Shown in pieces: positions 45,152-54,298 of a stretch of 64,000 bases of DNA. This DNA is from Streptomyces blattellae. GTDB taxonomy: Bacteria; Actinomycetota; Actinomycetes; Streptomycetales; Streptomycetaceae. A model generated the notes under the pieces. That model did no database searches. It had not been told where the DNA came from and was given only the letters and a program-made list of their open reading frames with translations. Each line of letters begins with the position of its first letter. Position 1 is the first letter of the stretch. The stretch spans positions 1-64,000 of the forward strand of contig NZ_WJBG01000187.1 in NCBI RefSeq assembly GCF_009709555.1, read 5' to 3'. A program made the position numbers and the translations under genes.

Positions 45152-45258
45152 TCGATGATGCACGCGCTGAGTTTTTCGGCCGGGGGGCCGGGGGTTGTCC
45201 CCCGGGAAGGCACAGCATGCGACGGCTGGCGGAGAAACCGGCCAACCTGCGCTTTTTC
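45082..45258. repeat. 43-bp direct repeat duplicating the PRODH 3' end
   Basis: Positions 45082-45124 and 45216-45258 are identical over 43 bases, offset by 134 bp. The first copy is inside the PRODH gene; the second is a vestige. Confidence 0.95.
45188..45205. terminator. Hairpin between the two repeat copies
   Basis: CCGGGGG pairs with CCCCCGG around TTGT. It lies 37 bp after the PRODH stop. Confidence 0.6.
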
Positions 45259-45285
45259 ATACGCTCGATGGTCAGCAAGGGGTGA
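45217..45285 (+). pseudogene. Second copy of the PRODH C-terminus
   Basis: Reads MRRLAEKPANLRFFIRSMVS then KG and TGA, against MRRLAEKPANLRFFARSMLT then RG in the intact gene. Both are credible PRODH ends that differ after the exact repeat. It is an orphan fragment, in a different frame from the intact gene. Confidence 0.75.
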
Positions 45286-45398
45286 TGCGCTGGATGAGCG
45301 GCGAATGTCGGGCCCCGAGAGACGCTCGGAGGCCGGCAGCCGCCGCCCCGCGGCCGGTTGAGCCGGACCCGGTTCCGTGGAAAGGAGTTACGGAACCC

Positions 45399-45521
45399 GT
45401 GACTCCGACCCCTGGAGAGCTTCTCACGAGCCCGCCGAGGCGAGTTCGTGACGGTCAAGCCCTGACCGCTGCTCACGATACGCAACGGCTTCAGCTCCCC
45501 GCGGCTGGAGCCCGGGAATGA
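45399..45521 (+). CDS. Possible small ORF upstream of P5C dehydrogenase
   Basis: A 40-aa reading frame from GTG with an AAAGGAG site 11 bases upstream, ending 18 bp before the next gene. It reads TPTPGELLTSPPRR and then LTAAHDTQRLQL; no family is recognised. It may be a short leader or noncoding. Confidence 0.25.
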   Translation: MTPTPGELLTSPPRRVRDGQALTAAHDTQRLQLPAAGARE

Positions 45522-45538
45522 CTCGGAAGAGGTAACCC

Positions 45539-47170
<1,632 letters not shown>

Positions 47171-47188
47171 CGGCCCGCTCCGACCCCC

Positions 47189-47223
47189 GCCCCCGCTCCG
47201 GATCCCCCCTCCGGAACGGGGGC
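47189..47223. terminator. Terminator after P5C dehydrogenase
   Basis: GCCCCCG pairs with CGGGGGC around an inner CCGG/CCGG pairing, followed by GTTCTGT. Confidence 0.75.
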
Positions 47224-47274
47224 GTTCTGTGCGGGCGGCCCGCCTGCGGGACGTGTCCGGGGCGCCACGTGAAC

Positions 47275-47481
47275 CTACTCGGCGATCTCCGTCCGCTCCC
47301 ACCACTCGTACACGGGCAGCCTGCCCTCCGTGGTGTCCTCGTGCCGCTCGGTCGGCCGGAAGTGCTCGTATCCGCCGCGCAGCTTGATCTTGACGTCTGC
47401 TCCCGGGGGCGGGACCGGGACGATCCGCTCGGGCAGATCGTCCGGGCCGCCCGCGAGGAGTGCCCTGGTCGTATCGCTCAT
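47275..47481 (-). CDS. DUF5988-like small protein
   Basis: A 68-aa soluble protein: MSDTTRALLAGGPDDLPERI, then KIKLRGGYEHFRPTERHE and a C-terminal YEWWERTEIAE. I think this is the DUF5988 family of actinobacteria; no role is known. No good ribosome site precedes the ATG. Convergent with P5C dehydrogenase. Confidence 0.75.
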   Translation of the reverse strand: MSDTTRALLAGGPDDLPERIVPVPPPGADVKIKLRGGYEHFRPTERHEDTTEGRLPVYEWWERTEIAE

Positions 47482-47843
47482 GAGGTCACGGGTACCCCCC
47501 TGCCGTGGCCTGAAGTCGCCTGTCGAGAAGAGGATCAGTCGTGTGGGCGACGGGACTGCGATGAAACCCCAGGTCAGCGCCGTGTGACCCAGCCCACCGT
47601 CTCAGATAGTAGGAAGCCCGAGTAATTGTGGAGACAGGAGCGCGGTCCTCCCATAGCTTTGTAGAAGCCGAACGTCTCGCTCGATCAAGCGAATGGCGGA
47701 TGTGAGCCGGGCCCCGTGCAGGCAACCCCTGCGGCCCCCGCTCCCCGCCCCACCTGGGGGCACCTCCCACGCCCTTGAGGCAGTGGGGGAGTCTCGGCAC
47801 CCCCTGTCCGTACTCCAGGTTTGTTCGAAGGAGTCGATTTCTC
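47482..47843. other. 362-bp intergenic region
   Basis: A divergent region between the DUF5988-like gene and a 43-aa gene. It contains a short palindrome TCGCT-N6-AGCGA near 47677 and a Streptomyces-type GGGGGCACCTCCC repeat at about 47756. I see no gene. Confidence 0.4.
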
Positions 47844-47975
47844 ATGGCCGAGACGACCGCCCGCCGTCGAGTCCGCCGTATCTCCCGTACCAGCGAGTCC
47901 GACCGCAAGAACGCGGCCGCCGCCCTCCAGCGCGCCCTCGACCGCCGGGACAACGGCGGCGCGACCGGCCACTGA
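47844..47975 (+). CDS. Small basic protein (43 aa)
   Basis: A 43-aa protein beginning MAETTARRRVRRISRTSESD, then RKNAAAALQRALDRRDNGG. Very basic, helical and without a membrane segment. ATG 47844 has a clear GAAGGAG 10 bases upstream. No function is known, but its composition resembles short conserved actinobacterial proteins. Confidence 0.7.
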   Translation: MAETTARRRVRRISRTSESDRKNAAAALQRALDRRDNGGATGH

Positions 47976-48042
47976 GCCGGCCCGTCGGACAACGAAACAA
48001 CCTCCATACCGGGAGCCGCCCGTACGAGGTGCGGTGCGGGGC

Positions 48043-48944
48043 CTACGCTCCGCGCCGCACCTCCAAGTGGTCGATGCGCTCGCCGCTCTGCGCCGGCGCC
48101 GACACCTTCAGCCGTGGCGCCGTACCGCTCTCCGCCTCCACCGAGAGTAAGGAGAAGCCCCGTTGACGCCCTCTCCAGCCCGAGGGCTGGAGATTCCGGT
48201 CCGTGCCGCTTCGCGGTACCACCACGGGTTCCTGCTTCACAGGCCCCTGCCGGTCTCCGGGGAGATCGGTCTCACATGGGCCTCCACAGGCGTCACTTCC
48301 CGCCCGTCCGGCGGCAGGTGCGCCAACTACGTTGTCGGACAAGGCGACTTCAGCGCCCGCGCCCTGGTCACCGAAGGCGGTGAAGGCGAAGGTCTCCGGG
48401 GCCGCCGGCGCCGTACGGAAGGAGCTGATCGTCGAGCGGCGGTCCGGGGAGGCCGGGTCGAAGCCGTCGTGGCCGACGCCGTAGTAGTACGTCGTGCCGG
48501 GGCGCAGGCCGTCCAGGGCCACGTGCACGTAGTACTGCTCGAACGCCGGGCGCACGCCCCGGAGTTCGGGCGTGTGCAGATCGCGCACCTCGGCCTCGGT
48601 CCTCCGGATCGGCTCCTCGGGCCGGGTGCCGATCCGGACGTACGGCTTCCGCACCGCGGCCGGCACCTGCCAGGAGATCCGCATCTGCGTCTTCGGGTCG
48701 GCGCCGAAGGCGAGATGGCGGCCGAAGGGGGTGACGACGGAGCCGGGCACCTTCGAGGTGGCGATGGCGGACGGCCTTGTCCTCCCCCCGACTCCGAGCA
48801 TCCGGTGAGCAGTCCGCCCGCCAACGCGCCCGCCGTCACCAGCGTGCGGCGGCGGGTCAGTCTGGTGCGCAGGTACTCGTGCTGTTCGGCCATGCTCATC
48901 CGGCGCGCGAGCCGCGGGGGAATGCCGAAGTCCGGGAGGCCCAT
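48043..48944 (-). pseudogene. Decayed purple-acid-phosphatase-like gene
   Basis: Starting at ATG 48944 the frame encodes RTRLTRRRTLVTAGALAGG and a lipoprotein-like TGCSES. Near 48765-48785 the homologous frame changes, continuing as KVPGSVVTPFGRHLAFGAD, MRISWQVPAAVRKPYVRIGT and LRPGTTYYYGVGHDGFDPAS, the N-terminal domain of purple acid phosphatases, up to AFTAFGDQG. The catalytic domain with its metal ligands is then missing, and only a short C-terminal stretch (IDHLEVRRG) remains. Frameshift plus internal deletion, so the protein cannot be active. Expected full length is about 500 aa or more. Confidence 0.8.
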
Positions 48945-49076
48945 GGCCAATGAACTTCCCAGCGAACCCCAACCCCCGCCATACGTACGGGTGAACGCGG
49001 ACCGGCGCCGTGGTGTCGCCGTCGATCCGGTTGTCCGTATCGCGGACACCCCGTGTCATCTCATGGGATGGAGGGG

Positions 49077-49082
49077 TAGGGT
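49077..49082 (+). promoter_or_regulatory. -10 element (TAGGGT) of leaderless leuB
   Basis: TAGGGT, 6 bases, ATG 49089, no ribosome site. Confidence 0.6.
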
Positions 49083-49088
49083 GCCGAC

Positions 49089-50132
49089 ATGTCTCGCAGC
49101 ATCAATCTCGCAGTGATTCCCGGTGACGGCATCGGCCAGGAAGTCGTGGCCGAAGGCCTGAAGGTCCTCTCCGCCGTCCTTCCTGAGGATGTGAAGCTGG
49201 AGACCAAGGAGTACGACTTCGGAGCCAAGCGCTACCACGCCACCGGTGAGACCCTCACCGACGCGGACGCGAAGGCCCTGAAGAACCACGACGCCATCCT
49301 GCTCGGCGCCATCGGCGACCCGTCGGTCCCCTCCGGCGTGCTGGAGCGCGGCTTCCTGCTGAAGCTCCGCTTCCTCTTCGACCACCACGTCAACCTGCGT
49401 CCGTCGAAGCTGCTCCCGGGTGTGGACACGCCATTGAAGGGTGAGCCGTCCATCGACTTCGTCGTGGTCCGCGAGGGCACCGAAGGTCCGTACACCGGCA
49501 ACGGCGGCACCATCCGCAAGGACACCCCGCACGAGGTCGCCACCGAGGTCTCCGTGAACACGGCCTTCGGTGTCGAGCGAGTGGTGCGCGACGCGTTCGC
49601 CCGCGCGCAGGCCCGTCCGCGCAAGAAGCTCGCGCTGATCCACAAGAACAACGTGCTGACCTTCGCGGGTCACCTGTGGACGAACATCTTCAACAAGGTG
49701 GCCGAGGAGTTCCCCGAGGTCACCACGGAGTACATGCACGTCGACGCGGCGACCATCTACCTGGTCACCCAGCCGGAGCGGTTCGACGTCATCGTCACCG
49801 ACAACCTCTTCGGTGACATCATCACCGACCTCGCCGCAGCCGTCTCCGGCGGCATCGGCGTCGCCGCGAGCGGGAACATCAACCCGTCCGGCGAGTTCCC
49901 CTCGATGTTCGAGCCGGTCCACGGTTCCGCGCCCGACATCGCCGGCCAGGGCAAGGCCGACCCCACCGCCACGGTCCTGTCCGTCGCCCTGCTCCTGCGC
50001 CACCTCGGCTACGAGGCCGAGGCCGCCCGCATCGACGAGGCGGTCTCCGCCGACCTCGCCGAGCGCACCGGCAAGCCCGCCCGCTCCACCGCCGAGATCG
50101 GCGACGCACTGGCAGTACGAGTAGCCGGCTGA
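49089..50132 (+). CDS. leuB: 3-isopropylmalate dehydrogenase
   Basis: A 347-aa NAD-dependent enzyme of leucine synthesis. Seen: VIPGDGIGQEVV, AILLGAIGDPSVP, the substrate arginines in LRPSKLLPG, VVREGTEGPYTG, the catalytic Lys region HKNNVLTF, and the NAD site FEPVHGSAPDIAGQG. It is the compact actinobacterial form. The start is leaderless. ilvE follows after a terminator, so the two may be separate transcripts. Confidence 0.96.
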   Translation: MSRSINLAVIPGDGIGQEVVAEGLKVLSAVLPEDVKLETKEYDFGAKRYHATGETLTDADAKALKNHDAILLGAIGDPSVPSGVLERGFLLKLRFLFDHHVNLRPSKLLPGVDTPLKGEPSIDFVVVREGTEGPYTGNGGTIRKDTPHEVATEVSVNTAFGVERVVRDAFARAQARPRKKLALIHKNNVLTFAGHLWTNIFNKVAEEFPEVTTEYMHVDAATIYLVTQPERFDVIVTDNLFGDIITDLAAAVSGGIGVAASGNINPSGEFPSMFEPVHGSAPDIAGQGKADPTATVLSVALLLRHLGYEAEAARIDEAVSADLAERTGKPARSTAEIGDALAVRVAG

Positions 50133-50181
50133 CCCTGCCGCGCACTCGCCCCCTCCCGACGTCGTGCGAGCGGGGGACCCA

Positions 50182-50215
50182 GAAGCCGCCGGGTCACATC
50201 GATCCCGGCGGCTTC
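50182..50215. terminator. Terminator after leuB
   Basis: Perfect 12-bp stem (GAAGCCGCCGGG with CCCGGCGGCTTC) and a 10-base loop. Confidence 0.85.
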
Positions 50216-50416
50216 CCCATGTCCGCCGCCGGGTGTCACCATCGAACTCCGGGTCGCGAACCACGCCGAACAGGCCGATTTCTTCGCCGTCTCCCGCTTG
50301 CGATAATCGAACGCGGAGCCGCCGAATGAGGGAATGCTCGGACGTCCTAGCACTGGCCACTGACAGTACTGGCGTGAGCGCGGCCCGTCACACACAACGG
50401 TGAAGGACAACCACTC

Positions 50417-51505
50417 ATGACGACGCCCACGATCGAGCTCAAGCCCTCGGCCTCGCCACTCTCCGACGCGCAGCGTGCGGCGATCCTGGCCAGCCCCGGG
50501 TTCGGCCGCCACTTCACCGACCACATGGTGGTCATCAAGTGGACGGAGGGCCGCGGCTGGCACGACGGCCAGCTCGTCCCGTACGCGCCGATCTCCCTCG
50601 ACCCGGCCACCATGGTCCTGCACTACGCGCAGGAGATCTTCGAGGGCCTGAAGGCCTACCGCCAGCCCGACGGCGCCGTCGCCACGTTCCGCCCGGACAA
50701 GAACGCCAGGCGCTTCCAGGCGTCCGCCCGCCGACTGGGCATGCCGGAGCTGCCCGTCGAGACGTTCATCGAGGCGTGTGACGTGCTGGTGAAGCAGGAC
50801 GCGGCCTGGGTCCCGGCGCACGGTGGCGAGGAGTCCCTCTATCTGCGCCCGTTCATGATCGCCACCGAGGTCGGGCTGGGTGTGAAGCCGGCCGGCGAGT
50901 ACCTCTTCATGGTCATCGCCTCTCCCGCGGGCGCCTACTTCCCCGGCGGCGTCAAGCCGGTCTCCATCTGGCTCTCCGAGGACCGCGTCCGCGCCGTCCC
51001 CGGCGGCATGGGCGACGCCAAGACGGGCGGCAACTACGCGGCCTCCCTCCTCGCCCAGGCGGAGGCCGCCGCAAAGGGCTGCGACCAGGTCTGCTACCTC
51101 GACGCCGTCGAGCACAAGTGGATCGAGGAACTCGGCGGCATGAACCTGTACTTCGTGTACGGCGACCGGATCGTCACCCCCGCCCTCACCGGTTCCATCC
51201 TGGAGGGCGTCACCCGCGACTCCCTGCTCACCGTCGCCCGTGACCTCGGCTACACCTCCGAGGAGGGCCGCATCTCCATCGACCAGTGGCAGCGCGACGC
51301 CGAGAACGGCTCCCTGACCGAGGTCTTCGCCTGCGGTACGGCAGCCGTGATCACCCCGGTCGGCACCGTCAAGCGCCGGGGCGCCGAGTGGCAGCAGTCG
51401 GGCGGCGAGCCGGGCGAGGTCACGCTGAAGCTCCGGCACGCCCTCCTCGACATCCAGCGCGGCGTCACGGAGGACCAGCACGGCTGGATGCACCGGCTCG
51501 GTTAG
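50417..51505 (+). CDS. ilvE: Branched-chain amino acid aminotransferase
   Basis: A 362-aa fold-type IV PLP enzyme transaminating the branched-chain 2-oxo acids. Seen: substrate region LHYAQEIFEGLKAYR, LYLRPFMIATEVGLGV, the PLP lysine in GDAKTGGNYAAS, GMNLYFVY and the phosphate loop GSILEGVTRDS. Length fits the actinobacterial BCAT. ATG 50417 has GAAGGA upstream; a GATAAT -10-like element lies at 50302, about 115 bp upstream. Confidence 0.96.
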   Translation: MTTPTIELKPSASPLSDAQRAAILASPGFGRHFTDHMVVIKWTEGRGWHDGQLVPYAPISLDPATMVLHYAQEIFEGLKAYRQPDGAVATFRPDKNARRFQASARRLGMPELPVETFIEACDVLVKQDAAWVPAHGGEESLYLRPFMIATEVGLGVKPAGEYLFMVIASPAGAYFPGGVKPVSIWLSEDRVRAVPGGMGDAKTGGNYAASLLAQAEAAAKGCDQVCYLDAVEHKWIEELGGMNLYFVYGDRIVTPALTGSILEGVTRDSLLTVARDLGYTSEEGRISIDQWQRDAENGSLTEVFACGTAAVITPVGTVKRRGAEWQQSGGEPGEVTLKLRHALLDIQRGVTEDQHGWMHRLG

Positions 51506-51611
51506 ACCCCGGCCGTCCGGGCGGGCGCACGTCCATGTCGCCGCCTGAGGTGATCGACCGCATTCTGAGACAACCGTGAGCGAGGCGCGGGGGCTGTGCC
51601 AGACTGCCCCC

Positions 51612-51662
51612 GTGCTCTCGTTCGCCATGATTATTGGCAGCAGACGCGCCGGTCCGCAGTGA
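51612..51662 (+). CDS. cimA leader peptide
   Basis: A 16-codon ORF from GTG 51612 encoding MLSFAMIIGSRRAGPQ, or 11 codons from ATG 51627. Two consecutive ATT isoleucine codons, rare in this genome, sit at residues 7-8. A CAGACT-N6 -10-like box precedes the GTG, as for the leaderless genes here. A terminator follows 56 bases downstream. It should sense charged isoleucyl-tRNA. Confidence 0.7.
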   Translation: MLSFAMIIGSRRAGPQ

Positions 51663-51717
51663 CCGCCACGTACGACCAGGTACGGGCGGACACCGTCGTC
51701 CTCGACCCGCGCGCAGA

Positions 51718-51742
51718 CCTCTCGCACCCGCGAGGGGTTTTT
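51718..51742 (+). terminator. cimA attenuator terminator
   Basis: CCTCTCG pairs with CGAGGGG (one G-U pair), followed directly by five T residues. It lies 113 bp before the cimA start, in the same layout as the ilvB attenuator. Confidence 0.8.
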
Positions 51743-51854
51743 CGCTTTTCTGGCCCACCTACAGCCGGGAGCGCAGCGCGAGGGAACATTGGAGGACGGT
51801 GGAGCCGGTCATTCCGGTAACGACCGAGATCCCTTCATCAGGAGCCAACAGATC

Positions 51855-53459
51855 ATGACGGAAACCAGCGAACTCGACGACTCGTTCCACGTCTTCGACA
51901 CCACCCTGCGCGACGGCGCGCAGCGGGAGGGCATCAACCTCACCGTCGCGGACAAGCTGGCCATCGCACGGCACCTGGACGACTTCGGCGTGGGCTTCAT
52001 CGAGGGCGGCTGGCCCGGCGCCAACCCGCGGGACACGGAGTTCTTCGCCCGTGCGCAGGCGGAGATCGTCTTCAACCACGCCCAGCTGGTCGCCTTCGGC
52101 GCCACCCGTCGCGCGGGCGGCAAGGCGAGCGAGGACCACCAGGTCAGGGCGCTGCTGGAGTCCGGCGCTCCGGTGATCACGCTGGTCGCCAAGTCCCACG
52201 ACCGGCACGTCGAGCTGGCGCTGCGCACCACACTCGACGAGAACCTCGACATGGTCCGCGACACGGTCTCCTTCCTGAAGGAACAGGGCCGCCGCGTCTT
52301 CGTCGACTGCGAGCACTTCTTCGACGGCTACCGCGCCAACCCCGAGTACGCGAAATCCGTCGTCCGTACGGCGTCGGAGGCGGGCGCCGACGTCGTGATC
52401 CTGTGCGACACCAACGGCGGCATGCTCCCGGCGCAGGTCCAGGCGGTCGTCTCCACGGTCCTGGCCGACACGGGCGCCCGGCTCGGCATCCACGCCCAGG
52501 ACGACACCGGCTGCGCCGTCGCCAACACCCTCGCCGCCGTCGACGCGGGCGCGACCCACGTCCAGTGCACGGCGAACGGCTACGGCGAGCGCGTCGGCAA
52601 CGCCAACCTCTTCCCCGTCGTCGCGGCCCTGGAGCTGAAGTACGGCAAGAAGGTCCTCCCCGACGGCCACCTCCGCGAGATGACCCGTATCTCGCACGCG
52701 ATCGCCGAGGTCGTCAACCTCACCCCCTCCACCCACCAGCCCTACGTCGGCGTCTCCGCCTTCGCGCACAAGGCCGGACTGCACGCCTCCGCGATCAAGG
52801 TCGACCCCGACCTGTACCAGCACATCGACCCCGAGCAGGTCGGCAACACCATGCGCATGCTGGTCTCCGACATGGCCGGCCGCGCCTCCATCGAGCTCAA
52901 GGGCAAGGAACTCGGCGTCGATCTCGGCGGCGACCGCGAACTGGTCGGCCGGGTCGTCGAGCGGGTCAAGGAGCGGGAGCTCAGGGGCTACACGTACGAA
53001 GCGGCCGACGCGTCCTTCGAGTTGCTGCTGCGCGAGGAGGTGGAGGGCAGGTCGCTGAAGTACTTCGAGGTCGAGTCCTGGCGCGCGATCGTCGAGGACC
53101 GCCCCGACGGCACCCACGCCAACGAGGCCACCGTGAAGCTGTGGGCCAAGAGCGAACGCATCGTCGCCACGGCCGAGGGCAACGGCCCGGTCAACGCCCT
53201 GGACCGCGCCCTGCGGGTGGCGCTGGAGAAGATCTACCCGCAGCTCGCCAAGCTCGACCTCGTCGACTACAAGGTCCGCATCCTCGAAGGCAAGCACGGC
53301 ACCCAGTCCACGACCCGCGTCCTGATCTCCACCTCCGACGGCGAGGGCGAGTGGTCGACGGTGGGTGTCGGCGAGAACGTCATCGCCGCGTCCTGGCAGG
53401 CACTGGAGGACGCCTACGCCTACGGGCTGCTGCGGGCGGGCGTGGTGCCGGCGAAGTGA
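51855..53459 (+). CDS. cimA: Citramalate synthase
   Basis: A 534-aa enzyme condensing pyruvate and acetyl-CoA to citramalate, the pyruvate route to 2-oxobutyrate for isoleucine. It begins like HMGL/LeuA enzymes (FDTTLRDGAQREGINLT) but has the CimA hallmark FIEGGWPGANPRDTEFF; the metal His pair is in GIHAQDDTGCAVANT, and the C-terminal regulatory domain is present (about 400-530). Such genes are often mislabelled 2-isopropylmalate synthase. ATG 51855 has AGGAG upstream. The isoleucine leader and terminator before it support the CimA call. Confidence 0.92.
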   Translation: MTETSELDDSFHVFDTTLRDGAQREGINLTVADKLAIARHLDDFGVGFIEGGWPGANPRDTEFFARAQAEIVFNHAQLVAFGATRRAGGKASEDHQVRALLESGAPVITLVAKSHDRHVELALRTTLDENLDMVRDTVSFLKEQGRRVFVDCEHFFDGYRANPEYAKSVVRTASEAGADVVILCDTNGGMLPAQVQAVVSTVLADTGARLGIHAQDDTGCAVANTLAAVDAGATHVQCTANGYGERVGNANLFPVVAALELKYGKKVLPDGHLREMTRISHAIAEVVNLTPSTHQPYVGVSAFAHKAGLHASAIKVDPDLYQHIDPEQVGNTMRMLVSDMAGRASIELKGKELGVDLGGDRELVGRVVERVKERELRGYTYEAADASFELLLREEVEGRSLKYFEVESWRAIVEDRPDGTHANEATVKLWAKSERIVATAEGNGPVNALDRALRVALEKIYPQLAKLDLVDYKVRILEGKHGTQSTTRVLISTSDGEGEWSTVGVGENVIAASWQALEDAYAYGLLRAGVVPAK

Positions 53460-53484
53460 GCCGGCCCTCCCCGGCACCCGCCCG

Positions 53485-54168
53485 CTACAAGGCCGTGTCG
53501 CGCTGCCTCGGCATCGGGTCGGCGCCCCGGTCACGTCCGGGCATCCGGTCCAGGCGGAACAGCCCGGCGCCGCCCGCCCGCTGCCCGGGGGCGTGCGCCG
53601 TGGAGCGGGTCAGCTCCTCGACGCCGTCCGCCAGGTAGCCGATCCAGGCCGTGCTCTCCTCCTCCATGATCCGCTGGGTGTCCATCCGCAGCCGCTCGAT
53701 GATGCCCAGCAGCGTGGCCTGCTCCTTGTCGCTGGGCGCGTCGGTGGTCCTCAGGTAGGCCTGCGCCCAGTCGGCCTGGGCCTTCTTGAGGACCTGCTGC
53801 AACGAAACCTCGGTGCGGATGTAGCGGGTCCAGGAGGCGGAGAAACCGAAGATCCGGTCGAACAGGACACAGCCCGCGCCTCCGGCCAGGAACACGAAGC
53901 CCCATTCCGGCTGGATGCTCTCCGGAACGGCCGCGTGCACCAGCGGCGTGAGAGTGCCGACGATGCCCAGCAGCGCGGCCAGCGCCCGCAGTGTCCGCGA
54001 CCACCGAGACGGACGCCGGCGCTTCTCCAGATACCAGCCGATGGCGCCCGTCACCTCGCGCTCGGCATGCCGGAACAACTCCCACAGCAGCTCGACCCGG
54101 GTACGCGACCGGTCCAGCTCGCTGAGTTCGGACACCGTCATGTCGGCGGCCCTGCGTCTGCGGAGCAT
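53485..54168 (-). CDS. SLATT-domain two-helix membrane protein
   Basis: A 227-aa protein. A helical N-terminus (VELLWELFRHAEREVTGAIG) leads into two close transmembrane helices (about 67-88 and 96-114), then a long helical region (SWTRYIRTEVSLQQVLKKAQ ... KEQATLLGIIERL) ending in a basic tail. This matches the SLATT family, predicted as pore-forming effectors in nucleotide-signalling conflict systems, though here no partner nucleotide cyclase is nearby. ATG 54168 is used; ATG 54141 is an alternative. Divergent from the TPM-like gene. Confidence 0.75.
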   Translation of the reverse strand: MLRRRRAADMTVSELSELDRSRTRVELLWELFRHAEREVTGAIGWYLEKRRRPSRWSRTLRALAALLGIVGTLTPLVHAAVPESIQPEWGFVFLAGGAGCVLFDRIFGFSASWTRYIRTEVSLQQVLKKAQADWAQAYLRTTDAPSDKEQATLLGIIERLRMDTQRIMEEESTAWIGYLADGVEELTRSTAHAPGQRAGGAGLFRLDRMPGRDRGADPMPRQRDTAL

Positions 54169-54285
54169 CCCCCTGCCCTTCTGCTGCGACTGGTGCGCCG
54201 TCCACGGCGGCGAGGGCATCGTAGCGGCCCTGCGGAACTGACGTCGGCCTATCGTCGAGGGCGCCCGATCTACAGGTATTTCAGG

Positions 54286-54291
54286 TACTTT
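54286..54291 (+). promoter_or_regulatory. -10 element (TACTTT) of a leaderless TPM-like gene
   Basis: TACTTT, 7 bases, ATG 54299, no ribosome site. Confidence 0.6.
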
Positions 54292-54298
54292 CGACAGT

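Noticed and set aside
48332..48340. Damage-type promoter (TTGTCGGAC)
   Set aside because: The expected -10 position reads TTCAGC and nothing downstream would use it.
49056..50360. 434-codon open frame opposite leuB
   Set aside because: Biased composition with no domain; leuB on the plus strand is certain.
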